A stretch of DNA of 5,532 nucleotides from JAOTYV01 sp041557595. GTDB lineage: Bacteria > Pseudomonadota > Alphaproteobacteria > UBA8366. Shown here in pieces: positions 1 through 5,532 of this stretch; the first letter of the stretch is position 1; each line of letters opens with the position of its first letter. Made by a program: the position numbers and the translations under genes. The notes below the pieces were generated by a model that did no database searches, was not told where the DNA came from, and was given only the letters and a program-made list of their open reading frames with translations. The stretch spans positions 1-5,532 of the forward strand of contig JBFFGE010000241.1 of the NCBI GenBank assembly GCA_041557595.1, read 5' to 3'.

Positions 1-166
1 GATCCACGTGCTTGAAGGGATTTGAACTGACCCGCCCGAGCTCCTGCGCGGTGGTATCGCCAAGACGCCAGGCAGCCCAGGCATGGGCTGCCTCGTGAAA
101 GGTGACTGCCAGCAGGACGGGCAATACCCAAATCGATGCGAGATAGAGGAAATGCTCTACGCTCAC
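1..166 (-). CDS. Site-2 protease-like M50 family metallopeptidase, N-terminal part (cut by window edge)
   Basis: Partial gene: 55 codons are visible and the C-terminus lies beyond base 1. The protein begins MSVEHFLYLASIWVLPVLL and has a hydrophobic first segment (about residues 6-23). This runs straight into the zinc motif HEAAH at residues 24-28, followed by AWAAWRLGD and a GRVSSNP stretch (44-50). HExxH placed in the first membrane helix, then a xAWxAxxLGD and GRxxxNPxxHxD pattern, is typical of the short site-2 protease-like M50 membrane proteins (about 200-230 residues). Those are zinc intramembrane proteases or close relatives; the substrate here is unknown. The start is a GTG at 166-164. 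An in-frame TAG lies a little upstream, no ATG is available, and an AAGAGG Shine-Dalgarno sits 6 nt before the GTG. It begins 28 bp after the nagZ stop in the same direction, so it is probably the fifth gene of the operon. Family assignment is firm; catalytic activity is inferred from HExxH alone. Confidence 0.85.
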   Translation of the reverse strand, partial: MSVEHFLYLASIWVLPVLLAVTFHEAAHAWAAWRLGDTTAQELGRVSSNPFKHVD

Positions 167-172
167 GGACAG

Positions 173-178
173 CCTCTT
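173..178 (-). promoter_or_regulatory. Ribosome binding site for the M50 gene
   Basis: AAGAGG on the minus strand, 6 nt before the GTG at 166-164. It decides the start of the M50 gene: the frame between the upstream in-frame TAG and HEAAH contains no ATG, and this is the only well-placed Shine-Dalgarno. Confidence 0.6.
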
Positions 179-194
179 CAGCGAATTGTGCTAC

Positions 195-1244
195 TCAAGC
201 TGTCAATAAGACATTAAACTTATTAAATAATTCCTTAATACGCTCGAATTCGGCAGCGCTATCAACCGGTTCGAAATCAGCGATCAGTCCCAAGGCCTTG
301 TCGAGGCCTGAGCGGGCCCGATCGGACAGCGGATCGCATCCCGTGACGGTATCGACCATCTCCGCCATGTCGCCGCTGCAATGGAGTACCAGATCGCATC
401 CGGCATCCAGCGCGGCGCGGGCCCGGCCGCCGAACGGCCCGCCTAGCGCATTCATGCCGATATCGTCGGTAAACAAGACGCCCTGAAAGCCGATCTCGCC
501 CCGAATGATGTCGGGGATCACCACTGACGACGTGGTCGCCGGCGCGGAGGGATCGATCGCCTGGTATACGATATGGGCAGACATCCCCAGGGGCATGTCG
601 GCAAGCGCCTGAAACGGCCGAAAATCGGCGTCGGCCAACGCCCGGTGCGACGCGCCGACCACCGGCAGGGCCTTGTGCGTATCCAATTGGGTCCGGCCAT
701 GGCCGGGCATATGCTTGATGACCGGCAGAACGCCGGCCTGTATCAGGCCTTCGCAACACGCCCGGCCCAACAGACTCACAATCTCAGGATCCTCGGCGTA
801 TGCCCGGTCGCCAATCACGTCATGCGCTCCGGGAACGCGGATATCCAGAAGCGGCACGCAGTCGACGTTGATCCCCAAGGGACGCAGCACGCCACCGAGA
901 CAGCGGGCATTCAGCCGGACGGCCTCGCGGGCGGCGTCCCGGTCGCGCTGCGCGAGCGCGCCGAACCGACCGGCCGGCGGAAATTCGGGCCAATGGGGCG
1001 GACGCAGCCGGGCCACCCGCCCGCCTTCCTGGTCGATCAAAACCGGAGCATTCTCGGAATCGATGCTTTCGCGCAAGGCATCCACCAGACCGCGCAGCTG
1101 GTCCGGCGCCTCGACATTTCGAGCGAACAAGATAAAGCCGGCGGGCCTAACGTCGCGAAAAAACGACCTTTCCTGGTCGGTCAGCGCCGTTCCGGAACAC
1201 CCGAATACCGCTGCAATCGGGCCGTTACTTTTTTGGCCGGACAA
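195..1244 (-). CDS. nagZ: Beta-N-acetylhexosaminidase NagZ (glycoside hydrolase family 3)
   Basis: Predicted to remove N-acetylglucosamine from GlcNAc-1,6-anhydroMurNAc muropeptides in the cytoplasm during peptidoglycan recycling. The 349-residue protein has the whole single-domain GH3 barrel: FGCSG near the N-terminus (14-18), GFILFARN (36-43), the substrate loop IDQEGGRVARL (70-80), and KHMPGHG (177-183). DTH at 188-190 corresponds to the Asp-His dyad that acts as acid/base in this family. FTDDIGM (258-264) follows, with Asp260 the likely nucleophile. There is no signal peptide, as expected for NagZ. The start is TTG at 1244-1242, the only standard start codon between an in-frame stop (1269-1271) and the conserved core. 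Its Shine-Dalgarno is weak (GGGA about 7 nt upstream). This start overlaps the 3' end of the SPOR gene by 20 bp, suggesting translational coupling. The last 20 or so codons (AEFERIKELFNKFNVLLTA) are strikingly AT-rich and go past the conserved domain. Confidence 0.95.
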   Translation of the reverse strand: MSGQKSNGPIAAVFGCSGTALTDQERSFFRDVRPAGFILFARNVEAPDQLRGLVDALRESIDSENAPVLIDQEGGRVARLRPPHWPEFPPAGRFGALAQRDRDAAREAVRLNARCLGGVLRPLGINVDCVPLLDIRVPGAHDVIGDRAYAEDPEIVSLLGRACCEGLIQAGVLPVIKHMPGHGRTQLDTHKALPVVGASHRALADADFRPFQALADMPLGMSAHIVYQAIDPSAPATTSSVVIPDIIRGEIGFQGVLFTDDIGMNALGGPFGGRARAALDAGCDLVLHCSGDMAEMVDTVTGCDPLSDRARSGLDKALGLIADFEPVDSAAEFERIKELFNKFNVLLTA

Positions 1245-2205
1245 TGATGCATCCCGTCTGGCGCTTCTTCAGCTCGTTGCACAAGCCCTGTGCCGATGCG
1301 CGTCCGGACAGCGGGCCGCCTTGCACCCGATAGAAGGTTCGCCCATTGATGGTCGCCTGTTGAATATTCAGGCTCAACGCACCCAGCAGATCGCCATTCT
1401 TGCCGGTCTGCTGCTTCCACAGGCGGCGCGCCTGGGCATCGCTGGAAACGGAGCCGATCTGGATCCTGTAGGTCCCGTCCACGTTGCCGGAAGACGGTTT
1501 CGTCGTCACCTCCGGCACGCGCGCGGTCAACGGCGTCGCCGGGGACGCGGGCGCGCTATCGTCCGGCCCTGCGGGCCCCGCGGGCGGCAGCTCGATCCAC
1601 TTCGACTTACCCTTGGATGGATTGGGAATCGCCCTGGGAAGGGTCCGAGGCACGGTCTGGGGCGCCGTCTGGGGCGGCGTCTGGAGAGTTTGGGCGCGCT
1701 CCCGATTGCGCGGCGCCAGGGGCACCGGCGCATCCGTCGCCGGACGCCCCAGATAATTCCCGCCGCCCTGGGCCAACGCGCCGGGCTTCATGCTGTCGGC
1801 CGAGCGCATTTGCGAGCTATCGGGTTCGGGCTTCGCCGCGACGGGCGGATTTCTGGGGATTTCCGGCGGCGGCAACAGTCGCTCCACCGTCCGGTCCGAA
1901 TTGCGGCCGTCGATCATGTTGAACGCTGTTTTTTCCCGGTGGGGAATCGCCTGACCGCCCGGTGACGACGGCGCGACCTTGGTCGGACCCTCCGGCTTCA
2001 GGAGCGGCGCCGCCCCTTCGCTGCCTTCCTTCAATCCGGTGGTATACGAATACCAGGCAATCGTCGCAGCGCCGGTCGTCACGATCATCATGACGAGGAT
2101 CGGCAACACCAGCCCGCCGCGTTTCGGCGCGGGACGGCGCACCTCATCGTCCAATTCATCCAGGGCGGCAAGCTCATCCGCCAGCGGATCCTTGCGCAGC
2201 CGCAT
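1225..2205 (-). CDS. SPOR domain-containing membrane protein
   Basis: Probably binds septal peptidoglycan lacking stem peptides, the known ligand of SPOR domains, and so takes part in division or wall remodelling. The 326-residue protein has a charged cytoplasmic N-terminus (1-29, with KDPLADELAALDELDDEVRR) and a single membrane helix at about 31-52. A long, low-complexity periplasmic linker rich in Pro, Ala, Thr and Ser follows (about 60-243), and then a C-terminal SPOR domain (about 245-323) opening YRIQIGSVSS. Two cysteines in the last SPOR segment (309 and 319, GLCNELKKRQTGC) match the paired cysteines common in such domains. Basic residues before the helix predict cytoplasm-in topology. 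The ATG at 2205-2203 overlaps the argS stop by one base (TGATG) and has GAGGAG 8 nt upstream. A TTG one codon earlier is also in frame but is a poorer choice. The linker has a four-unit PQTx repeat. The specific family member is not identified. Confidence 0.92.
   Translation of the reverse strand: MRLRKDPLADELAALDELDDEVRRPAPKRGGLVLPILVMMIVTTGAATIAWYSYTTGLKEGSEGAAPLLKPEGPTKVAPSSPGGQAIPHREKTAFNMIDGRNSDRTVERLLPPPEIPRNPPVAAKPEPDSSQMRSADSMKPGALAQGGGNYLGRPATDAPVPLAPRNRERAQTLQTPPQTAPQTVPRTLPRAIPNPSKGKSKWIELPPAGPAGPDDSAPASPATPLTARVPEVTTKPSSGNVDGTYRIQIGSVSSDAQARRLWKQQTGKNGDLLGALSLNIQQATINGRTFYRVQGGPLSGRASAQGLCNELKKRQTGCIIVRPKK
1641..1688 (-). repeat. 12-bp tandem repeat encoding PQTx in the SPOR protein linker
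   Basis: Four head-to-tail 12-bp units. The two central ones (1653-1664 and 1665-1676) differ at one base, and the outer two are more diverged. Read on the minus strand they encode LQTP, PQTA, PQTV and PRTL at residues 174-189 of the SPOR protein. The unit is a whole number of codons, so a gain or loss would only lengthen or shorten the flexible linker. Confidence 0.7.
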
Positions 2206-3959
2206 CAACGCATCTCCTCGACTGGTTCAACTCCGAATATGGTCAACCCGGACGCGATCACGGTCCGTACGCCGCGCACCAGCGCGAGCCGCGCGAGCGT
2301 CAGCCCGGCATCCTCTTCGATAATGAAACGCAGTTGCGCGTCGTCCTTACCCTTGGTCCACAATGTATGGAAGGCCGAGGCCAAATCATACAGATAAAAT
2401 GCAATCCGGTGCGGTTCATGCGCCAGCGCCGCGGCCTCGACGGTGCGCGGCCAATTTCCCATGGTCCGGATCAGGGCAATTTCCGCATCATCCGTCAAGA
2501 ACGCCAAATTCGCGCCGCTCAGCGCCGCATCGGAAATATCCAGATCCGGCATGCCGGATTCCGCCATGCGCATGACCGAATGCGTCCGCGCATGAGCATA
2601 TTGCACATAGAAAACCGGGTTTTCGCGCGATTTCTCCGTCACGGCGCTGAGGTCGAAATCGAGCCCCGCATCGTTCTTGCGGGTCAGCATGATGAACCGG
2701 ACCACGTCCGCGCCGACTTCGTCGATGAGGTCGCGCAAGGTCACGAAAGTGCCGGCCCGCTTCGACATCTTGACCGGCTCGCCCTTGTCCATGAGACGGA
2801 CGATTTGGCAGGTCTTGACGTCGAGCGTCGCCCGATCCGCGGTGATCGCCCGGACCGCCGCCACCATGCGCTTCACATAGCCGCCGTGATCGGCGCCCCA
2901 GACATCGACCTGGTTGGCGAAACCGCGTTGAAACTTGTCCCGGTGATACGCGATATCGCTGGCGAAATAGGTCCAGCTTCCGTCCGACTTCTTGAGGGCG
3001 CGGTCGACATCGTCGCCGAATTCGGTCGCCTTGAACAAGGTTTGCGGCCGCGGCTCCCAATCGTCCGGCAGTTTGCCCTTGGGCGGCTCGAGCTCTCCGA
3101 CATAGATCAATCCACGGTCCTTGAGATCCTGCAATGCCGCGCCGACCTTGCCGTCCCTGATCAATTGATCTTCCGACGTGAACACGTCATGGACGACGCC
3201 GAGCGCCGCGAGATCGGCGCGCACCAACTCCATCATGGCCTCGACCGTGAAGCGGCGCAGCACGGGCAGCCAGTCCTCTTCCGGCGCCGTGCACCAGCGC
3301 TTGCCCTCCTTGTCGGCCAGGGCCTTGCCCACAGGCTTGAGATAGTCGCCCGGATACAGGCCATCCGGAATTTCGCCGATATCCTCGCCGAGCGCTTCGC
3401 GGTACCGCAGATAGGCGGAGCGCGCCAGCACGTCGACCTGTGCGCCGGCGTCGTTGATGTAGTACTCGCGGCAAACGTCGTATCCCACGGCGCTCAACAG
3501 GGACGCCAGCACGTCCCCGAAGACGGTGCCGCGGGCGTGCCCGATATGGAGCGGCCCGGTCGGATTCGCCGAGACGTATTCGACATTGACCGGCTCGCCG
3601 CCGCCGACGTCCGAATGGCCGAAGGTCACGCCCGTCGCCAGGATGTCCGCCAGGCAGTTGCGCCAGATCTCGTCGTCCAGACGGAGATTGATAAATCCTG
3701 GACCGGCGATTTCCGCCTCGCGAACACCGGGAGACTGGACAAGCCGGTCGACCAGCAGCGCGGCCAGATCGCGGGGCTTCATCGCCGCCGGCTTCGCCAG
3801 CACCATCGCCGCGTTTGTGGCCATGTCGCCATGCGCCGGATCGCGCGGCGGTTCCACCGAAATTCGGCTGGTATCGAGCCCGGCCGGAATCGCTCCGTCC
3901 TCACCCAGCGCCTCGATCATCCGCGCCACGTCGTCCCGCATTGTCCGGAACAGGTTCAT
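2205..3959 (-). CDS. argS: Arginyl-tRNA synthetase
   Basis: Class Ia aminoacyl-tRNA synthetase that charges tRNA(Arg) with arginine using ATP in the cytoplasm. The protein has 584 residues, close to the usual ArgRS length. Domains in order: the N-terminal tRNA-binding Add1 domain (about 1-95, with DPAHGDMATNAAMVLAK at 40-56); the catalytic Rossmann fold opening VEYVSANPTGPLHIGHARG, with the HIGH motif at 138-141; REYYINDAGAQ (164-174); and the VKMSKRAGTF signature with KMSK at 397-400. The helical anticodon-binding DALR domain comes last (about 450-584), with YVQYAHAR (451-458) and the C-terminal ARLALVRGVRTVIASGLTIFGV. The ATG at 3959-3957 is chosen because GGAGGG lies 6 nt upstream and MNLFRTMRDDV fits the family N-terminus. 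The frame stays open 44 codons further up into dgt, but that stretch does not resemble ArgRS. It overlaps dgt by 4 bp (ATGA) and the SPOR gene by 1 bp. Confidence 0.98.
   Translation of the reverse strand: MNLFRTMRDDVARMIEALGEDGAIPAGLDTSRISVEPPRDPAHGDMATNAAMVLAKPAAMKPRDLAALLVDRLVQSPGVREAEIAGPGFINLRLDDEIWRNCLADILATGVTFGHSDVGGGEPVNVEYVSANPTGPLHIGHARGTVFGDVLASLLSAVGYDVCREYYINDAGAQVDVLARSAYLRYREALGEDIGEIPDGLYPGDYLKPVGKALADKEGKRWCTAPEEDWLPVLRRFTVEAMMELVRADLAALGVVHDVFTSEDQLIRDGKVGAALQDLKDRGLIYVGELEPPKGKLPDDWEPRPQTLFKATEFGDDVDRALKKSDGSWTYFASDIAYHRDKFQRGFANQVDVWGADHGGYVKRMVAAVRAITADRATLDVKTCQIVRLMDKGEPVKMSKRAGTFVTLRDLIDEVGADVVRFIMLTRKNDAGLDFDLSAVTEKSRENPVFYVQYAHARTHSVMRMAESGMPDLDISDAALSGANLAFLTDDAEIALIRTMGNWPRTVEAAALAHEPHRIAFYLYDLASAFHTLWTKGKDDAQLRFIIEEDAGLTLARLALVRGVRTVIASGLTIFGVEPVEEMR
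2214..2219 (-). promoter_or_regulatory. Ribosome binding site for the SPOR gene
   Basis: GAGGAG on the minus strand, 8 nt before the ATG at 2205-2203. It lies in the last argS codons (GAG GAG ATG CGT TGA), so a ribosome finishing argS could re-initiate directly. It supports the ATG over the in-frame TTG one codon earlier. Confidence 0.6.
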
Positions 3960-5128
3960 GCGCAGCCCTCCGGCGACCCCGTCAAGCGGGCGTGCACACG
4001 CTGGGCATAGCGGTCGGTCATGCCGGCAATGTAGTCGGCAATCACCCGCGCCCGCTCCGCCTCGCCGCCGGCGCGCAATTGCGGCACCCATTCGGCAGGC
4101 AACTCCGACGGCGCGGCCATGAACGCTTCGAACAGGTCCTTGACCATACCGCGCGCCCGGTCGGTTTCTTGAACCACGGAGGGATGACGATACATGTTCT
4201 CATACAGAAATTTCTTGATGGCGCGGTCCTTTTGAACCATCGCGGAGGAGAACGCAACGACCGGGTGATCCAAGGCCCGCAGTGCATCCACGCTGTCCGG
4301 TTTCGCGCGCTCCAGCCGCCGATGCGTTTCCGCGATCACATCGCCGACCATCCCGTCGATCAGCCGGCGCACGGCTTCATGAATCAGCCGATGCGGCTCG
4401 ATTTCCGTGTAGCGCGCGCGCACCAAATCGAGCGCCGCGGCCACATGGGGCACCGCCTCGAGCTGCTCCAGCGTGAAGGCGCCCGAACGCAACCCGTCAT
4501 CCACGTCATGATTGTCATAGGCGATATCATCCGCCAGCGCGGCCAGCTGCGCCTCGGGTCCCGGATAGCTGTCCAGCGCCAGATCATGCGATTCCGAATA
4601 TTCCGCGACCGTCCGCGTCAACGGGCGGTTCGCGCTCAGCGGACCGGTGAGCGGACCGTTGTGTTTTACCAGCCCTTCCAGGCTTTCCCAGGTCAGGTTC
4701 AGCCCGTCGAAATCCGCATAGCGCTGTTCCAGCCGCACCAGAATCCGGAGCGCCTGATCATTGTGATCGAACCCGCCATAGGGCTTCATCACCGCATCCA
4801 GCGCCTCTTCCCCGGCGTGACCGAACGGGGTGTGGCCGAAGTCGTGCGCCAGCGCCAGCGCTTCCGCCAGATCCTCGTTCAGCGCGAGCGCCCGGGCCAG
4901 CCCGCGGGCGATCTGGGCGACTTCCAGACTATGGGTCAGGCGGGTCCGGAAATGGTCGCCGCCGGGCGATATGAAGACCTGGGTCTTGTGCATAATCCGG
5001 CGGAACGCGGTGGAATGGACAATGCGATCGCGGTCCCGCTGGAAACAGCTCCGCGTCGGGCTCTCCGGCTCGCGGTACAGTCGGCCGCGACTTGCCGCCG
5101 GATTACTGGCATAGGGCGCTTGGGCCAT
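3956..5128 (-). CDS. dgt: Deoxyguanosinetriphosphate triphosphohydrolase-like protein (HD domain dNTPase)
   Basis: Predicted to hydrolyse dNTPs, classically dGTP, to the deoxynucleoside plus triphosphate, limiting the dNTP pool. The 390-residue length fits the shorter, dgt-like type 2 subfamily rather than the longer E. coli enzyme. Visible motifs are SRGRLYREPESPTRSCFQRD (13-32), DRIVHSTAFRRIMHKTQVF (34-52) and RTRLTHSLEVAQIAR (61-75), with metal ligand His66. AHDFGHTPFGHAGE follows (94-107, His95-Asp96 being the HD pair), then LADDIAYDNHD (198-208), which carries the last metal-binding Asp. The C-terminus is helical and closes with VIADYIAGMTDRYAQRVH. The start is ATG at 5128-5126; the sequence from there fits the family N-terminus (APYASNPAASRGR), but no clear Shine-Dalgarno precedes it. 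It is the first gene of the minus-strand operon and ends in the ATGA overlap with argS. True nucleotide preference cannot be read from sequence; the general family name is safer than strict dGTPase. Confidence 0.95.
   Translation of the reverse strand: MAQAPYASNPAASRGRLYREPESPTRSCFQRDRDRIVHSTAFRRIMHKTQVFISPGGDHFRTRLTHSLEVAQIARGLARALALNEDLAEALALAHDFGHTPFGHAGEEALDAVMKPYGGFDHNDQALRILVRLEQRYADFDGLNLTWESLEGLVKHNGPLTGPLSANRPLTRTVAEYSESHDLALDSYPGPEAQLAALADDIAYDNHDVDDGLRSGAFTLEQLEAVPHVAAALDLVRARYTEIEPHRLIHEAVRRLIDGMVGDVIAETHRRLERAKPDSVDALRALDHPVVAFSSAMVQKDRAIKKFLYENMYRHPSVVQETDRARGMVKDLFEAFMAAPSELPAEWVPQLRAGGEAERARVIADYIAGMTDRYAQRVHARLTGSPEGCA
3966..3971 (-). promoter_or_regulatory. Ribosome binding site for argS
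   Basis: GGAGGG on the minus strand, 6 nt before the argS ATG at 3959-3957 and inside the last codons of dgt. It fixes the argS start against the 44-codon upstream open extension. Confidence 0.7.
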
Positions 5129-5136
5129 GGCCGGAA

Positions 5137-5163
5137 ACTATCGACCCGTGCCCGGCAAGGCAA
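5137..5163 (-). promoter_or_regulatory. Possible promoter of the dgt operon
   Basis: On the minus strand TTGCCT (5163-5158) and GATAGT (5142-5137) are separated by 15 nt and resemble weak -35 and -10 elements. The -10-like box ends only 8 nt before the dgt ATG, so transcription would begin at or almost at the start codon. That would suit the absence of a Shine-Dalgarno. The spacing is short and the matches modest, so this is a tentative call. Confidence 0.2.
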
Positions 5164-5188
5164 CGGCCCTGTTTGCCTGTCGGGCGGT

Positions 5189-5216
5189 ATTGACACCGGC
5201 CGATTAATTTCTATGT
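5189..5216 (+). promoter_or_regulatory. Likely sigma-70-type promoter of erpA
   Basis: ATTGAC at 5189-5194 (with the following A it gives a full TTGACA at 5190-5195) and CTATGT at 5211-5216 are 16 nt apart. This is close to the alphaproteobacterial housekeeping pattern CTTGAC-N17-CTATAT. Transcription would start near 5223, leaving a leader of about 26 nt before the erpA ATG. I see no clear IscR, RirA or Irr operator nearby, though a diverged site could be missed. Confidence 0.5.
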
Positions 5217-5248
5217 AACTTCCACAGGATTCAGGGTAAAATCGCGTC

Positions 5249-5532
5249 ATGTCAGACATCTTCGCAATCGAAAAACCCGCCGGCGAGCGCACCTTCATGG
5301 TCAGCGAAAACGCGACCAAGCGAATCGCCAAACTGCTCGAGGACGAGCCTCCCAGCGCCATGCTGCGGGTCACGGTCTCCGGCGGCGGCTGTTCCGGCTA
5401 CCAATACGGCTTTAAATTCGACGACAAGGCCAATCCGGACGACCATCTGTTCCGGCAAGGTCCGGTCACCGTCGTGGTGGACGATGTCTCGCTCGACCTG
5501 CTCGCCGGCTCGCAGCTGGACTTCGTCGAGGA
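5249..5532 (+). CDS. erpA: A-type iron-sulfur cluster carrier/insertion protein ErpA (cut by window edge)
   Basis: Partial gene: 94 codons are visible and the C-terminal end is outside the window. The protein belongs to the HesB/IscA A-type carrier family, which passes Fe-S clusters from the assembly scaffold to target enzymes. The core starts VSENATKRIAKLLEDEP (18-34), followed by LRVTVSGGGCSGYQYGFKFD (39-58) holding the first conserved cluster ligand, Cys48. VDDVSLDLLAGSQLDFVE (77-94) follows. The family's C-terminal Cys-x-Cys pair should lie a short distance past base 5532. ErpA is preferred over IscA because of the SGYQYGF form and the neighbouring dgt, but paralogues are hard to separate on a partial sequence. 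ATG at 5249 is the first start after an in-frame TAA (5237-5239). An AGGG at 5233-5236 is a rather distant Shine-Dalgarno (12 nt). Met17 is an alternative start. It is transcribed away from dgt. Confidence 0.93.
   Translation, partial: MSDIFAIEKPAGERTFMVSENATKRIAKLLEDEPPSAMLRVTVSGGGCSGYQYGFKFDDKANPDDHLFRQGPVTVVVDDVSLDLLAGSQLDFVE

Noticed and set aside
221..240. Inverted repeat TATTAA / TTAATA with an 8-nt loop, as a possible terminator
   Set aside because: An A/T-only 6-bp stem inside the nagZ coding region with no T-tract after it in the direction of transcription. It follows simply from the AT-rich composition.
1250..1252. ATG just upstream of nagZ as its start
   Set aside because: It is out of frame with the NagZ core (8 bases from the TTG) and leads to a short frame with no family similarity.
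673..1965. Plus-strand open frame spanning nagZ and the SPOR gene
   Set aside because: Compositional shadow of two well-supported minus-strand genes; Arg/Ser/Pro-rich and without domain motifs.
2206..2208. TTG start of the SPOR gene one codon upstream of the ATG
   Set aside because: The ATG at 2205-2203 is a better start codon, is well spaced from GAGGAG, and forms the usual TGATG stop-start overlap.
2334..4010. Long plus-strand open frame (558 codons) opposite argS
   Set aside because: Arg-, His- and Gln-rich translation with no family motif, lying exactly antisense to a complete argS with all catalytic signatures. High-GC coding DNA routinely gives such open antisense frames.
3960..4091. 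44-codon N-terminal extension of argS
   Set aside because: Open frame only. It overlaps conserved dgt codons, is rich in Arg, Gly, Ala and Cys, and does not resemble ArgRS. The strong GGAGGG sits directly before the internal ATG at 3959.
3815..5218. Long plus-strand open frame (467 codons) opposite dgt
   Set aside because: Antisense to a complete HD-domain gene, low-complexity Arg/Gln/His composition and no recognisable domain.

Overview
The window looks like ordinary chromosomal DNA from an alphaproteobacterium. Base composition is GC-rich (around 60% by eye), most starts have purine-rich Shine-Dalgarno sites, and the gene order erpA <-> dgt-argS-(SPOR protein)-nagZ is, from general knowledge, a familiar alphaproteobacterial arrangement. 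The genus cannot be fixed from the sequence. A Rhodospirillales-like lineage is a guess.

Layout from right to left, because most genes are on the minus strand. A 120-bp divergent intergenic region (5129-5248) separates erpA (plus strand, cut by the right edge) from a minus-strand run of five genes. These are dgt (HD-domain dNTP triphosphohydrolase, 3956-5128), argS (arginyl-tRNA synthetase, 2205-3959), a membrane-anchored SPOR-domain protein (1225-2205), nagZ (cytoplasmic beta-N-acetylhexosaminidase, 195-1244) and the first 55 codons of a site-2-protease-like M50 metallopeptidase (1-166, cut by the left edge). Coding sequences overlap at three junctions (4 bp ATGA, 1 bp TGATG, about 20 bp) and are 28 bp apart at the fourth. 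This strongly suggests one transcript with translational coupling.

Functionally the set mixes housekeeping jobs: nucleotide-pool control (dgt), translation (argS), septal peptidoglycan binding (SPOR), muropeptide recycling (nagZ) and probably intramembrane proteolysis (M50). ErpA, read the other way, delivers Fe-S clusters. No RNA gene, CRISPR array, mobile element or prophage trace was seen, and no stretch over 300 bp lacks a gene. I see no convincing undescribed system. The points most worth a second look are the M50 gene at the left edge, the overlapping gene junctions, the AT-rich 3' end of nagZ, the TTG start of nagZ, the possible leaderless start of dgt, and the short tandem repeat in the SPOR linker.
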